Source of the DNA: an uncultured Fidelibacterota bacterium
Lineage (GTDB): Bacteria > Fidelibacterota > Marinisomatia > Marinisomatales > Marinisomataceae
Reading direction: 5' to 3'
Length of the DNA: 64,000 bases
NCBI GenBank assembly: GCA_902526795.1
Contig: CABZMF010000002.1
Location: 97,199 to 161,198, forward strand
Shown here: in pieces, positions 40,731-51,333 of the stretch
Layout: every line of letters begins with the position of its first letter
Position numbering within the stretch: the stretch's first letter is position 1
Made by a program: the position numbers and the translations under genes
Notes under the pieces: model-generated
The model's database searches: none
Seen by the model: only the letters and a program-made list of their open reading frames with translations
Told to the model about the DNA's origin: nothing

Positions 40731-42515
40731 ATGAGAAGAAAAACATTAAGTGTAAAAGTTGGTAATTTATATATTGGCAGTAAGCATAATATCAAAACTC
40801 AATCTATGACAACAGCTTCAACTGCTGATACTCAATCTAGTATTGATGAGGCTTCAAGAATTTTTGATGCAGGAGGAAAATTAGTTAGATTTACAGCTCC
40901 AAGTATAAAAGAAGCAAAAAATCTTGAAAACATTAAAGATGGTTTAATAAAGAAAGGATATACAAAACCACTTGTAGCAGATATTCACTTCACACCTAAT
41001 GCTGCAATAGTTGCATCAGGAATTGTTGAAAAAGTCAGAATAAATCCCGGAAATTTTGTCGACAAGAAAAAATTTGAAGTAAAAGAGTACGATGACGTCT
41101 CTTATCAAGAAGAAGTAAAAAAAATTGAAAAAAAGTTAATTGATTTAATTGATTCATGTAAAAAAAATAGCACAGCATTAAGAATTGGTACAAATCATGG
41201 ATCTTTATCAGATCGTATAATGAACAAATTTGGAGATACACCTATTGGTATGGTTGAATCTGCAATGGAATTTTTAAGGGTTTGTAAAAATGAAAATTTT
41301 GATCAAGTAATATTATCTATGAAGTCTTCTAATCCAATTGTTATGATTCATGCATATAGATTATTAGTTAAAAAAATGGAATCAGAAAATATGTTTTTTC
41401 CTCTGCATTTAGGAGTCACAGAAGCAGGTGATGGACTTGATGGAAGAATCAAATCTGCATTAGGCATAGGTACTTTATTATCAGAAGGCTTAGGTGACAC
41501 TATTAGAGTTTCATTAACAGAAGATCCTGAACATGAAATACCTGCAGCTGAAAAAATATTATCTAAAATCGAATCAATACCAATAAGAAAATCAAATTTT
41601 AATAATATTAGAGCTTTTTCATTCTATAAAAGAGAATCATTTGAGGTTGAAAATATTGGTAATCAAAATCCTCCGATTATTATTTCAAGCGATGAAAGTC
41701 TTTTTGAAGACAATTCACCCGATTACATCTTTAAAGAAAAATCATCCTTGTTTCAAAAAGATAAAAAATATATTCTTCCATATAGCGAATGGAATAAAAT
41801 TAGAATGAAAAATTCTTTCCCTTTCTTTTCTTCGATCAAAGAATTTAGAAAAAGTGGTAATATTTCAGATAAAATTAATTTTATTAAACTAGATTTTAAT
41901 AGAATTAAAAATACTATAAATCAATCATTTAAAAGTAAAGTGGTTTTTGTTTTAGATGTTACAAAAAAATCAAGACATGAATTAATAGATTCAATTAAAT
42001 TTTTTGAGGAACAAAGTATTACAAATCCAATAGTTTTTAAGGGAGATTATGATGATGCAGACTTTGAAAAGGTAGCTATCGATGTGTCGATTGATATAGG
42101 ATCACTATTTTTAGAAGGAATGGGAAATGGAATTTGGATTTCTTCAAATAAAAATAAAGAAAAAATTAATGAATTATCTTTTCTCATTTTACAAAACACA
42201 AGAACAAGAATCTTTAAAACTGATTATATATCATGCCCTTCCTGCGGAAGAACTAAGTTTGATCTTCAGCAAACAACCGCAATGGTTAAGGAAAATACTA
42301 GTCATCTAAAAGGTTTGAAAATTTCTGTAATGGGTTGTATTGTAAATGGTCCAGGTGAAATGGCTGATGCAGATTACGGATATGTAGGATCGGGAACTGG
42401 TTTCATTTCATTATATAAAGGCAAAGAATTGGTAAAAAGAAATATTCCAAGCAAGCATGCTGTTGAAGAATTAATTTATTTGATTAAAGAAAATGGAGAT
42501 TGGCTAGAGCCATAA
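40731..42515 (+). CDS. ispG: 4-hydroxy-3-methylbut-2-enyl diphosphate synthase, large (insertion-domain) form
   Basis: 594 aa; QSMTTASTADTQSSIDE, CPSCGRTKFDL, MGCIVNGPGEMADADYGYVG. Confidence 0.93.
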   Translation: MRRKTLSVKVGNLYIGSKHNIKTQSMTTASTADTQSSIDEASRIFDAGGKLVRFTAPSIKEAKNLENIKDGLIKKGYTKPLVADIHFTPNAAIVASGIVEKVRINPGNFVDKKKFEVKEYDDVSYQEEVKKIEKKLIDLIDSCKKNSTALRIGTNHGSLSDRIMNKFGDTPIGMVESAMEFLRVCKNENFDQVILSMKSSNPIVMIHAYRLLVKKMESENMFFPLHLGVTEAGDGLDGRIKSALGIGTLLSEGLGDTIRVSLTEDPEHEIPAAEKILSKIESIPIRKSNFNNIRAFSFYKRESFEVENIGNQNPPIIISSDESLFEDNSPDYIFKEKSSLFQKDKKYILPYSEWNKIRMKNSFPFFSSIKEFRKSGNISDKINFIKLDFNRIKNTINQSFKSKVVFVLDVTKKSRHELIDSIKFFEEQSITNPIVFKGDYDDADFEKVAIDVSIDIGSLFLEGMGNGIWISSNKNKEKINELSFLILQNTRTRIFKTDYISCPSCGRTKFDLQQTTAMVKENTSHLKGLKISVMGCIVNGPGEMADADYGYVGSGTGFISLYKGKELVKRNIPSKHAVEELIYLIKENGDWLEP

Positions 42516-42568
42516 TGATAATTTTGTCAATGCTTGAACAATTAAACTTTTATTTGTAATGTTCTTTC

Positions 42569-43615
42569 ATGGGAATAAAAAACTATATACCAGCAAATTT
42601 AATGCTTTGGATTGAACCATTAGTTACAATAGCATTAGGAATTCTTCTAGGATTATTTTTCAAAAAATTTCTTGTTTCAAGATTAAAGTCATTATCTGAA
42701 ACAAATAATTGGCAGAGCGATGATGTTGTAATTAATGCAATTGATTCAGTTATTGTTTTTTGGTTTTTTTTAGGTTTTTCATCAATTGCTGTAGGAAATT
42801 CAGATTTACCCGGCCCTGAAGACATTTATCAAAAAATCATTTCTGCTTTTTTGATTATTTCCATTAGTATTACAGTATCAAAAGTTGTTTTAGGTTTACT
42901 TGATATTTGGTCTCAAACAAACAAATCACTTCCTTCAACAGGCATTTTTAAGGGTTTAACAAATGTTGCAATTTTTTCTATTGGAATTTTATTTATTCTC
43001 CAATCTTTTGGCATTTCAATTACACCTCTAATTACAGCTCTTGGTGTTGGAGGTTTAGCAGTATCATTAGCATTAAAAGATACACTATCTGATCTTTTTG
43101 GAGGAATTAATATACTTCTTAGCAAAACAATGCAAGAGGGCGACTATGTTCAATTAGATAATGGATACCAAGGTTACGTTGAAAATGTTGGTTGGAGGTA
43201 TACTACAATACGTGAAAGAGCAAATAATATTATATCAATTCCTAATTCAGTTTTATCTGGTTCAATATCAAAAAATTTTTCAACTATGGACTCAGCTTTT
43301 AGAGTACCAATTCAAATTGGAGTTTCTTATGATAGTGACTTAGATCATGTTGAGAAAGTAGCTCTCGAAGTTGCGAATGAAATTTTTGAAGAATTAGAAT
43401 GTGTGAACAAATCTTATAAACCTGTTATTAGATTTCGAGAGTTTGCTGATTCAAGTGTTAATTTTTTCATTTATTTTCAAGGTAAAAATTTTGGTGATCA
43501 TAATACAATTCTCAATAGTTATATTAAAAAACTTCACAAAAAATTTAAAAAAGAACAAATTGATATACCTTATCCAATAAGAACTCTAATTCATAAAAAT
43601 GAAGTTAAGGATTAA
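42569..43615 (+). CDS. MscS-family mechanosensitive ion channel
   Basis: 348 aa; ALGVGGLAVSLALKDTLSDLFGGINILL, SIPNSVLSG. Confidence 0.9.
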   Translation: MGIKNYIPANLMLWIEPLVTIALGILLGLFFKKFLVSRLKSLSETNNWQSDDVVINAIDSVIVFWFFLGFSSIAVGNSDLPGPEDIYQKIISAFLIISISITVSKVVLGLLDIWSQTNKSLPSTGIFKGLTNVAIFSIGILFILQSFGISITPLITALGVGGLAVSLALKDTLSDLFGGINILLSKTMQEGDYVQLDNGYQGYVENVGWRYTTIRERANNIISIPNSVLSGSISKNFSTMDSAFRVPIQIGVSYDSDLDHVEKVALEVANEIFEELECVNKSYKPVIRFREFADSSVNFFIYFQGKNFGDHNTILNSYIKKLHKKFKKEQIDIPYPIRTLIHKNEVKD

Positions 43616-44036
43616 GGCTTTTAACGACAGAGCGAAAAAACTCTATGAAAATCATACACATTTTCATAATGGTGATGCAGGTTTAGATTTATTTGTTGTT
43701 GAAGATCAAACCATACCTGCAAAAAGCACAAAGTCTATTCCACTGCAAATAGCTTGTGAAAACTTAGATAACAAAGCTTACTATTTATTCCCAAGATCTA
43801 GTATTTCTAAAACTCCGTTAAGACTTGCTAACTCAATTGGCCTAATTGATGGTGGATATAGAGGTGAATTAATTGGGATGGTTGATAATATTTATGATAA
43901 AGATTTTCACGTTAAAAGAGGAGAAAGATATTTTCAGCTTGTAGCTGTTGATAATTCTCCAATAGAGTTTCAACTGGTAGATGAATTATCTGAATCAAGT
44001 AGAGCAAAAGGTGGATTTGGTAGTACAGGTAGATAA
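43599..44036 (+). CDS. dut: dUTP diphosphatase (dUTPase-like)
   Basis: 145 aa; GDAGLDLFV, PRSSISKTPLRLANSIGLIDGGYRGELIGMV, RAKGGFGSTGR. Confidence 0.9.
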   Translation: MKLRIKAFNDRAKKLYENHTHFHNGDAGLDLFVVEDQTIPAKSTKSIPLQIACENLDNKAYYLFPRSSISKTPLRLANSIGLIDGGYRGELIGMVDNIYDKDFHVKRGERYFQLVAVDNSPIEFQLVDELSESSRAKGGFGSTGR

Positions 44037-44102
44037 TTAAAATTTCATTTGTTATTCTAAATACTACATTTTAAAATTACCGTGCAAAATAATTAAATGT
44101 AC

Positions 44103-44159
44103 CATTTTTGTATAAATGAACATTTATATAAATTTTGGCATCATTTTTGCATAAATGAA
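44103..44159 (+). promoter_or_regulatory. Direct repeats with internal dyads upstream of groES
   Basis: CATTTTTGTATAAATGAA (44103-44120) and CATTTTTGCATAAATGAA (44142-44159), 17/18 identical, 39 bp apart. Confidence 0.5.
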
Positions 44160-44193
44160 AATATGATTTTTTAATAAAATAAAGGGTAAAAAA

Positions 44194-44484
44194 ATGTCAT
44201 TAAAAATTAAACCGCTCGAAGATAGAGTAGTTGTAGAAGCAATGGCTGCCGATGAAACAACAGCTAGCGGAATCATACTTCCAGATACTGCTCAGGAAAA
44301 GCCTCAGCAAGGTACTGTTGTTGTTGTTGGACCAGGAAAAAATAATGAAGATGGTACTACTGGCAAAATGAGCTTAAAAGCTGGAGACGTAGTATTATAC
44401 GGTAAATATTCAGGTACAGAAATCACCTATGAGGGCAAAGATTTGCTAATCATGAGAGAAAGTGATATTCTGGCAATTTTATAA
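44194..44484 (+). CDS. groES: Co-chaperonin GroES
   Basis: [27 protein letters not shown]. Confidence 0.97.
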   Translation: MSLKIKPLEDRVVVEAMAADETTASGIILPDTAQEKPQQGTVVVVGPGKNNEDGTTGKMSLKAGDVVLYGKYSGTEITYEGKDLLIMRESDILAIL

Positions 44485-44494
44485 GGAGGAGTAA

Positions 44495-46138
<1,644 letters not shown>

Positions 46139-46171
46139 TGCTAACTTCATTCTATTTTGAAAATAAAATAC

Positions 46172-46198
46172 AAAAACCCTCAATTTTGAGGGTTTTTT
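46172..46198 (+). terminator. Rho-independent terminator after groEL
   Basis: AAAAACCCTCAA-TT-TTGAGGGTTTTTT. Confidence 0.92.
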
Positions 46199-46215
46199 GT
46201 TCGTAAAATATCATT

Positions 46216-46725
46216 ATGATTAAAAATAAAGTTTATTTATCTATTGGTTCTAATATTGGTGATAAAGAATCAAATATTGCCTCATCAATAGCTATTCTAG
46301 GTTCATATGTAGAAATTTCTAAAATTAAATCCTCATCTTTTTATAAAACAGAACCTTTGTATAATGAAAATCAACCATCTTTTTTAAATATCGTTTTACA
46401 ATTAGAAACTACTTTTACTGCCTTTCAGCTTTTGGATAAAATTCGTGAAATAGAAAAAATGCTTGGCAGAGATGAAAAAAGAGAAAAAAACCAGCCAAGA
46501 ACTATTGATATTGATATTGTAATTTTTAAGGATAGTTATATTGATACTCCAGAATTACAAATACCTCATCCAGGAGCTATGTTAAGAAAATTTGTATTAA
46601 CTCCTTTGGCTGAGCTAGTACCAGATGAGATTTTTCCTAAAACAAATATTAAAATTGTTGATTTACTTAAAAAGTGTCCTGATACTTCAGTAGTTCAAAA
46701 ATATATAATAAATAAAAAAGCATGA
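46216..46725 (+). CDS. folK: 2-amino-4-hydroxy-6-hydroxymethyldihydropteridine pyrophosphokinase
   Basis: YLSIGSNIGDKESNI, LGRDEKREKNQPRTIDIDIV, IPHPGAMLRKFVLTPLAEL. Confidence 0.95.
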   Translation: MIKNKVYLSIGSNIGDKESNIASSIAILGSYVEISKIKSSSFYKTEPLYNENQPSFLNIVLQLETTFTAFQLLDKIREIEKMLGRDEKREKNQPRTIDIDIVIFKDSYIDTPELQIPHPGAMLRKFVLTPLAELVPDEIFPKTNIKIVDLLKKCPDTSVVQKYIINKKA

Positions 46726-47363
46726 AAGAGTTAGAAACATACATTGCAATAGAAGGGCCAATTGGCGTTGGAAAAACAAGCCTAGCTGAACTGATTGCAG
46801 ACAAATTAAATGCTAGAAAAGTATTTGAAAAATTTGAAAAAAATCCTTTTCTTAAAGATTTTTATGATGATCCAGAGTCCAATGCATTTCAGACTCAAAT
46901 CTTTTTTCTCCTACAAAGATATCAACAACAACAAAAAGATATTAAACAATTAAATTTGTTACAAAAAGGAGTTGTCTCAGATTATATGTTTGAAAAAGAT
47001 AGACTGTTTGCTGACTTTACTCTTAATTCAAAGGCAGAGTTTAAGCTCTACTGTCATGTGGCTGATATTTTAGAAAAAGATATTGTAAAGCCTGATTTGG
47101 TCGTTTATTTACAAGCTGATACTGCTAGACTAATGAAAAATATTAAAAAAAGAGGCAGAGATTTTGAGAAACATGTTACGCAAGATTATATAAATCAAGT
47201 AAATGAAAGATATCAGGAATTTTTTGTAAACTTTGAGGAGGGACCACTTTTAATAATAAATACAAATAATATAGATTTTGTTGAAAGTTCAGAAGATTTT
47301 GATAACTTATTAAGTGAAATTCATAAGCCACATAAAGGAATAAAATATTTTAATCCATCATGA
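46722..47363 (+). CDS. Deoxynucleoside kinase family protein
   Basis: IAIEGPIGVGKTSLAELIA P-loop; DRLFADFTL; LQADTARLMKNIKKRGRDFE. Confidence 0.88.
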   Translation: MKELETYIAIEGPIGVGKTSLAELIADKLNARKVFEKFEKNPFLKDFYDDPESNAFQTQIFFLLQRYQQQQKDIKQLNLLQKGVVSDYMFEKDRLFADFTLNSKAEFKLYCHVADILEKDIVKPDLVVYLQADTARLMKNIKKRGRDFEKHVTQDYINQVNERYQEFFVNFEEGPLLIINTNNIDFVESSEDFDNLLSEIHKPHKGIKYFNPS

Positions 47364-47364
47364 T

Positions 47365-47508
47365 ATGTTTAAGTATTTAATAGCAATTTTAATTTTATGG
47401 ATGATTTATCGATTCACAAAAAAAAGAGAAAACAAAATAATTATTAATAAAAATACAAAAATAGATTTTAAAAAAGTAAAAGATGCTGAATTTGAAGATA
47501 ATGAATAA
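47365..47508 (+). CDS. Small single-TM protein (47 aa), not in the supplied ORF track
   Basis: ATG at 47365: MFKYLIAILILWMIYRFTKKRENKIIINKNTKIDFKKVKDAEFEDNE*; 1-nt gap after dNK and overlap with next gene start. Confidence 0.5.
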   Translation: MFKYLIAILILWMIYRFTKKRENKIIINKNTKIDFKKVKDAEFEDNE

Positions 47509-48085
47509 AGTAGTATTAATGATATTAGTAGTGATCACTACAACTTTTTTAAATGCACAAGATAAAATGCAAAATATTAATTTTCTTTTTGCAAATAACG
47601 GATATGGTTTTGGTTATGAATACGAAGCATTTAGAAAATCAAATGTTTCAATTGGTGTTGATTTAAGATTTTACGATATCAGAAATGACGAATTTCCAGT
47701 ATATAATCCTTATTATAATCAATTTACAGTTGCAGGAGAAAAAGACATTCTACTATTTCCCATATTTTTTAAAACAAGTTATTATTTATTCGACGGCCAA
47801 ATTGCTAATAGTTTTAGACCTTATCTTACTTTCTCGGTTGGTCCATTTATTGCAGTAGATGGAGACGAAACAATTTCAAGTTTTTCAAAAAAATGGAGAA
47901 GCACTGAATCTCAAACTAATTTAGGTGCGTCATTAGGTTTTGGGGTTAATTTTTCACAATCTTCGGGAAATACTTTATCACTAGGGTTAGGTTATGATTA
48001 TCTGAATGTCGAAAAACCAATTCATTCAAAAGAAGATTTTGGTGGTGGTTACTTATTTTTAAAATATCAGATAAATCGTGAGTAA
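47501..48085 (+). CDS. Exported, probable outer-membrane beta-barrel protein
   Basis: Signal peptide MNKVVLMILVVITTTFLNAQ; alternating Gly/aromatic strands; ATG at 47501 preferred. Confidence 0.6.
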   Translation: MNKVVLMILVVITTTFLNAQDKMQNINFLFANNGYGFGYEYEAFRKSNVSIGVDLRFYDIRNDEFPVYNPYYNQFTVAGEKDILLFPIFFKTSYYLFDGQIANSFRPYLTFSVGPFIAVDGDETISSFSKKWRSTESQTNLGASLGFGVNFSQSSGNTLSLGLGYDYLNVEKPIHSKEDFGGGYLFLKYQINRE

Positions 48086-48803
48086 TTTTTCTTTTATTGA
48101 TAAAAAAAATATCAAGAATTCAAATTTCTTGCTTGATGAGAGTGAATCACACCATGTTGCTTCTGTCCTAAGACTAAAAGAAAATTCTTATTTGACTTTA
48201 ACAGATGGAAAGGGTTCAGTTTATTACGCAATCATTAATGAGATAAATAAAAAAAATGTCAAAGGAAAAATTTTAAAAAAAGAAAATTTACTTTTTGATC
48301 AAAGTTATTATGTTCATCTAGCTATACCTTTAATAAAAAATAGTAGATTCAAAATAGCTTGTGAAAAATCTGTTGAACTTGGAATCAACGAATTAACCCC
48401 AATTAAATTTGATAAATCCGTAAAATCATCAATAAATCACAATAAAATTCTTCATTCAATTAGATCGGCATGCAAACAAAGTATGAGAGCTTATTTCCCA
48501 AAACTAAATAAACTCACTTCTTTTCAAGAATGGTATGATTCTGATGCAGTTAATATTGTTTGCATCATTGAATCAAAAGCAACCATTCTTGATAAATTAG
48601 ATGTAATTAAAGATGGGTTAAGCAAGAATAATAAAATTAATTTAATTGTAGGTCCTGAAGGCGATTTTTCTAGAAAAGAAAAAAAATTTATAAATGAAAA
48701 AAATTTCATTAAAGTTAACCTTGGAGGAACTATATTAAGGTCTGAAACAGCAATATTATCTTTGGTGTCAATCATTAATGAATTATTGATTAATAATGAC
48801 TAA
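48078..48803 (+). CDS. rsmE: 16S rRNA (uracil(1498)-N(3))-methyltransferase (GTG start)
   Basis: ESHHVASVLRLKENSYLTLTDGKG, LIVGPEGDFSRKE, VNLGGTILRSETAILSLVSII. Confidence 0.9.
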   Translation: MSNFSFIDKKNIKNSNFLLDESESHHVASVLRLKENSYLTLTDGKGSVYYAIINEINKKNVKGKILKKENLLFDQSYYVHLAIPLIKNSRFKIACEKSVELGINELTPIKFDKSVKSSINHNKILHSIRSACKQSMRAYFPKLNKLTSFQEWYDSDAVNIVCIIESKATILDKLDVIKDGLSKNNKINLIVGPEGDFSRKEKKFINEKNFIKVNLGGTILRSETAILSLVSIINELLINND

Positions 48804-49140
48804 AACAATATTTGAAAAAATTATTTTAAGAGAAATACCAGCAAATGTCCATTATGAAGATAATGAAATTATTGTAATTGATGATATAAATCCAACTGCT
48901 CCAATTCATTTGCTAATAATTCCAAAAAAGAAAATTGAAACATTAAATGATATTAAAGATGACGATTTAAAATTAGTTGGCAGGTTGTTTCAAATTGCAA
49001 AAAATATGGCTTCAAAGTTTGGAATAGATAAAACTGGGTACAGAACCATTTTTAATTGTAATAAAGATGGTGGGCAAACCGTATATCACATTCATTTACA
49101 TTTACTTGGTGGTCGATCTCTTGGATGGCCACCAGGGTAG
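48796..49140 (+). CDS. HIT-family hydrolase (HinT-like)
   Basis: APIHLLIIPKKKIETL, GQTVYHIHLHLLGGRSLGWPPG. Confidence 0.94.
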   Translation: MTKTIFEKIILREIPANVHYEDNEIIVIDDINPTAPIHLLIIPKKKIETLNDIKDDDLKLVGRLFQIAKNMASKFGIDKTGYRTIFNCNKDGGQTVYHIHLHLLGGRSLGWPPG

Positions 49141-49144
49141 AATA

Positions 49145-51250
49145 ATGAACATTACAAAATTAGAAATTTTTGGCTTCAAATCATTTGCAAAAAAAGAAAC
49201 AATTCTTTTCAACAAAGGGATTACTGGAATTGTTGGTCCAAATGGCTGTGGTAAAACAAATATCGTAGATGCCATAAGATGGGTTTTAGGTGAGCAAAAA
49301 ACCAAAAGATTAAGAAGTTCTAAAATGGAAGAGGTTATTTTTAATGGAGCTTCAAATGTAAAGCCTTTGGGTTTATGCGAAGTTTACCTAACAATTGAAA
49401 ATAATAAAGGACTTTTGCCTATTGAATATGACGAGGTGGAAATTGGTAGGAGACTTTATCGTTCAGGTGAAAGTGAATATTTCATTAATAGAAACAACTG
49501 TCGATTAAAAGATATTTCAAATCTATTCGTTGATACAGGTCTAACTTCAGATGCATACTCAGTTATTGAATTAAATATGATAGAGCAAATATTGTCAAAT
49601 AAAGATGATAGTAGAGTACAAATGTTTGAAGAGGCAGCTGGGGTAAATAAGTATAAAGCTAAAAGAAAATCAACCCTTAAAAAATTTGATTTAAATGCAA
49701 GGGATTTAGAAAGAATTGATGACATTATTTTAGAAATCCAAATTCAGGTAAAAGCTTTAGATTTACAACTTAAAAGATTTAAAAGACACAAAAAGCTAAC
49801 TGCTGAATTAAAATCCTTGGAGATAAATTTATCTTCAGCTAGAATAATTGATCTCGATAATATAATTAATCCACTCGAAGTCATGCTAAAAGAAAAAAAT
49901 AAACTATTAAAAAAAAATACCTCGAAAAAGGAAGTTAAAAGTGTTGAATTTGATAGGGCTAGAGACAATTATTTGAAAGAAAAAGAATCACTCTCAAAAA
50001 AGAAAGCTAAAGTTGATAAATTAACAGAAAAGCTACTTTCAGAAATCCAAGAAAAAAATAAAGAATCATCAAAAGGTGTTGGACTTCTAGAAGACGAGCT
50101 TCAAAAAAAAATAAATCAGTTAAATAAATTTGACAATGACTATATCAAAATTGTAACAGATAATGATGTCAATCATAGTTTATCAGATGAAAGCAGAAAA
50201 AAATTCAATGATAAAAATTATACTGTTATTGAAACAGATAAAAAATATGAAAAACTTAAAGCTAGTATTGAAGACTACAAAAATAAAATAGATATTTATA
50301 AGAGAGAGAAAGAATTTGATTTTTCAAAAATGGATGAGTCAATTAAAGATATTCAAGCCAAGATTAATTTAAATAATTTAGATCTTGAACATAAAGAAAA
50401 TGATGTCAATAAAGCATTTATTAAAATGGAATCTATTAGGGCAAAGATGGATTCGGATAAATTTAGCAAAGATGATCTTTTTTATGAGATAAAAGAAGCA
50501 GAAATGAAAATTGCAGAGTCCAAATTAAGAAAGTCTCAAATTATGCAAAATCTTGTTGAAAAATTTGGAAAGGATACAAGTATTATTTCAATTAAAGATT
50601 ACAGTATATCTGATATGGTTTACAGGATTGAAAAAATTAAAAGAAGTATTGAGTCAATTGGTCCTATAAATTGGGCTGTAAAAGATGAACATGAAGAAAA
50701 ATCGGATAGGTTAAAAAACTTATTAAATCAAAAATCAGATTTAATAGATGCAGAAAATAATTTAAAGGAAGCAATAAAAAAAATCGATACTGTTGCTCAA
50801 GATCATTTTTTAGAAACTTTTAATGAAGTGAGTGATAATTTTAAAAAAATGTTTACGGTGTTTTTTAATGGTGGTAAAGGTGCAATAAAGTTATCAGAGC
50901 CTAGTGATCCATTAAATTCTGATATAAATATTTTTGCTCAGCCTCCTGGGAAAAGAAATGACTCATTAAAAATGCTTTCTGCAGGGGAAAAATCATTAAC
51001 AGCAATTGCTTTATTATTTTCAATTTATCAATATAAACCAAGTCCATTTTGTATATTAGATGAAATAGATGCTCCTCTTGATGATATAAACATTAAAAAA
51101 TTTACTGATGTAATTAAAGACTACAGTAGAACCACTCAATTTATTATGGTAACACACAATAAATTAACGATGGAATCTGCAGATTGTATTTATGGAGTTA
51201 CTGCTGAAAAACAGGGAATTTCAAAGTTGATATCTATCGACTTTTCATAA
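49145..51250 (+). CDS. SMC-like ATPase, strongly shortened and apparently hingeless
   Basis: MNITKLEIFGFKSFAKKETILF, Walker A GPNGCGKTNIVDAIRWVLGEQ, signature LSAGEKSLTAIALLF, Walker B FCILDEIDAPLDD; only about 701 aa; ATG at 49145 preferred. Confidence 0.88.
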   Translation: MNITKLEIFGFKSFAKKETILFNKGITGIVGPNGCGKTNIVDAIRWVLGEQKTKRLRSSKMEEVIFNGASNVKPLGLCEVYLTIENNKGLLPIEYDEVEIGRRLYRSGESEYFINRNNCRLKDISNLFVDTGLTSDAYSVIELNMIEQILSNKDDSRVQMFEEAAGVNKYKAKRKSTLKKFDLNARDLERIDDIILEIQIQVKALDLQLKRFKRHKKLTAELKSLEINLSSARIIDLDNIINPLEVMLKEKNKLLKKNTSKKEVKSVEFDRARDNYLKEKESLSKKKAKVDKLTEKLLSEIQEKNKESSKGVGLLEDELQKKINQLNKFDNDYIKIVTDNDVNHSLSDESRKKFNDKNYTVIETDKKYEKLKASIEDYKNKIDIYKREKEFDFSKMDESIKDIQAKINLNNLDLEHKENDVNKAFIKMESIRAKMDSDKFSKDDLFYEIKEAEMKIAESKLRKSQIMQNLVEKFGKDTSIISIKDYSISDMVYRIEKIKRSIESIGPINWAVKDEHEEKSDRLKNLLNQKSDLIDAENNLKEAIKKIDTVAQDHFLETFNEVSDNFKKMFTVFFNGGKGAIKLSEPSDPLNSDINIFAQPPGKRNDSLKMLSAGEKSLTAIALLFSIYQYKPSPFCILDEIDAPLDDINIKKFTDVIKDYSRTTQFIMVTHNKLTMESADCIYGVTAEKQGISKLISIDFS

Positions 51251-51333
51251 AATAAATCATTTGTAGTATTCATTACTTTTAAACAAATTACGCCAGTTTT
51301 AATAAAAAAATAAAAAAAGAGAATTATAAATTT

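Noticed and set aside
42534-42560. Possible promoter TTGAAC...TGTAAT upstream of mscS
   Set aside because: Spacer only 15 bp and weak match in AT-rich DNA; not distinguishable from chance
49067-49144. ORF-track N-terminal extension of the SMC gene (MVGKPYITFIYIYLVVDLLDGHQGRI)
   Set aside because: Overlaps the HIT gene in another frame; canonical SMC N-terminus begins at ATG 49145
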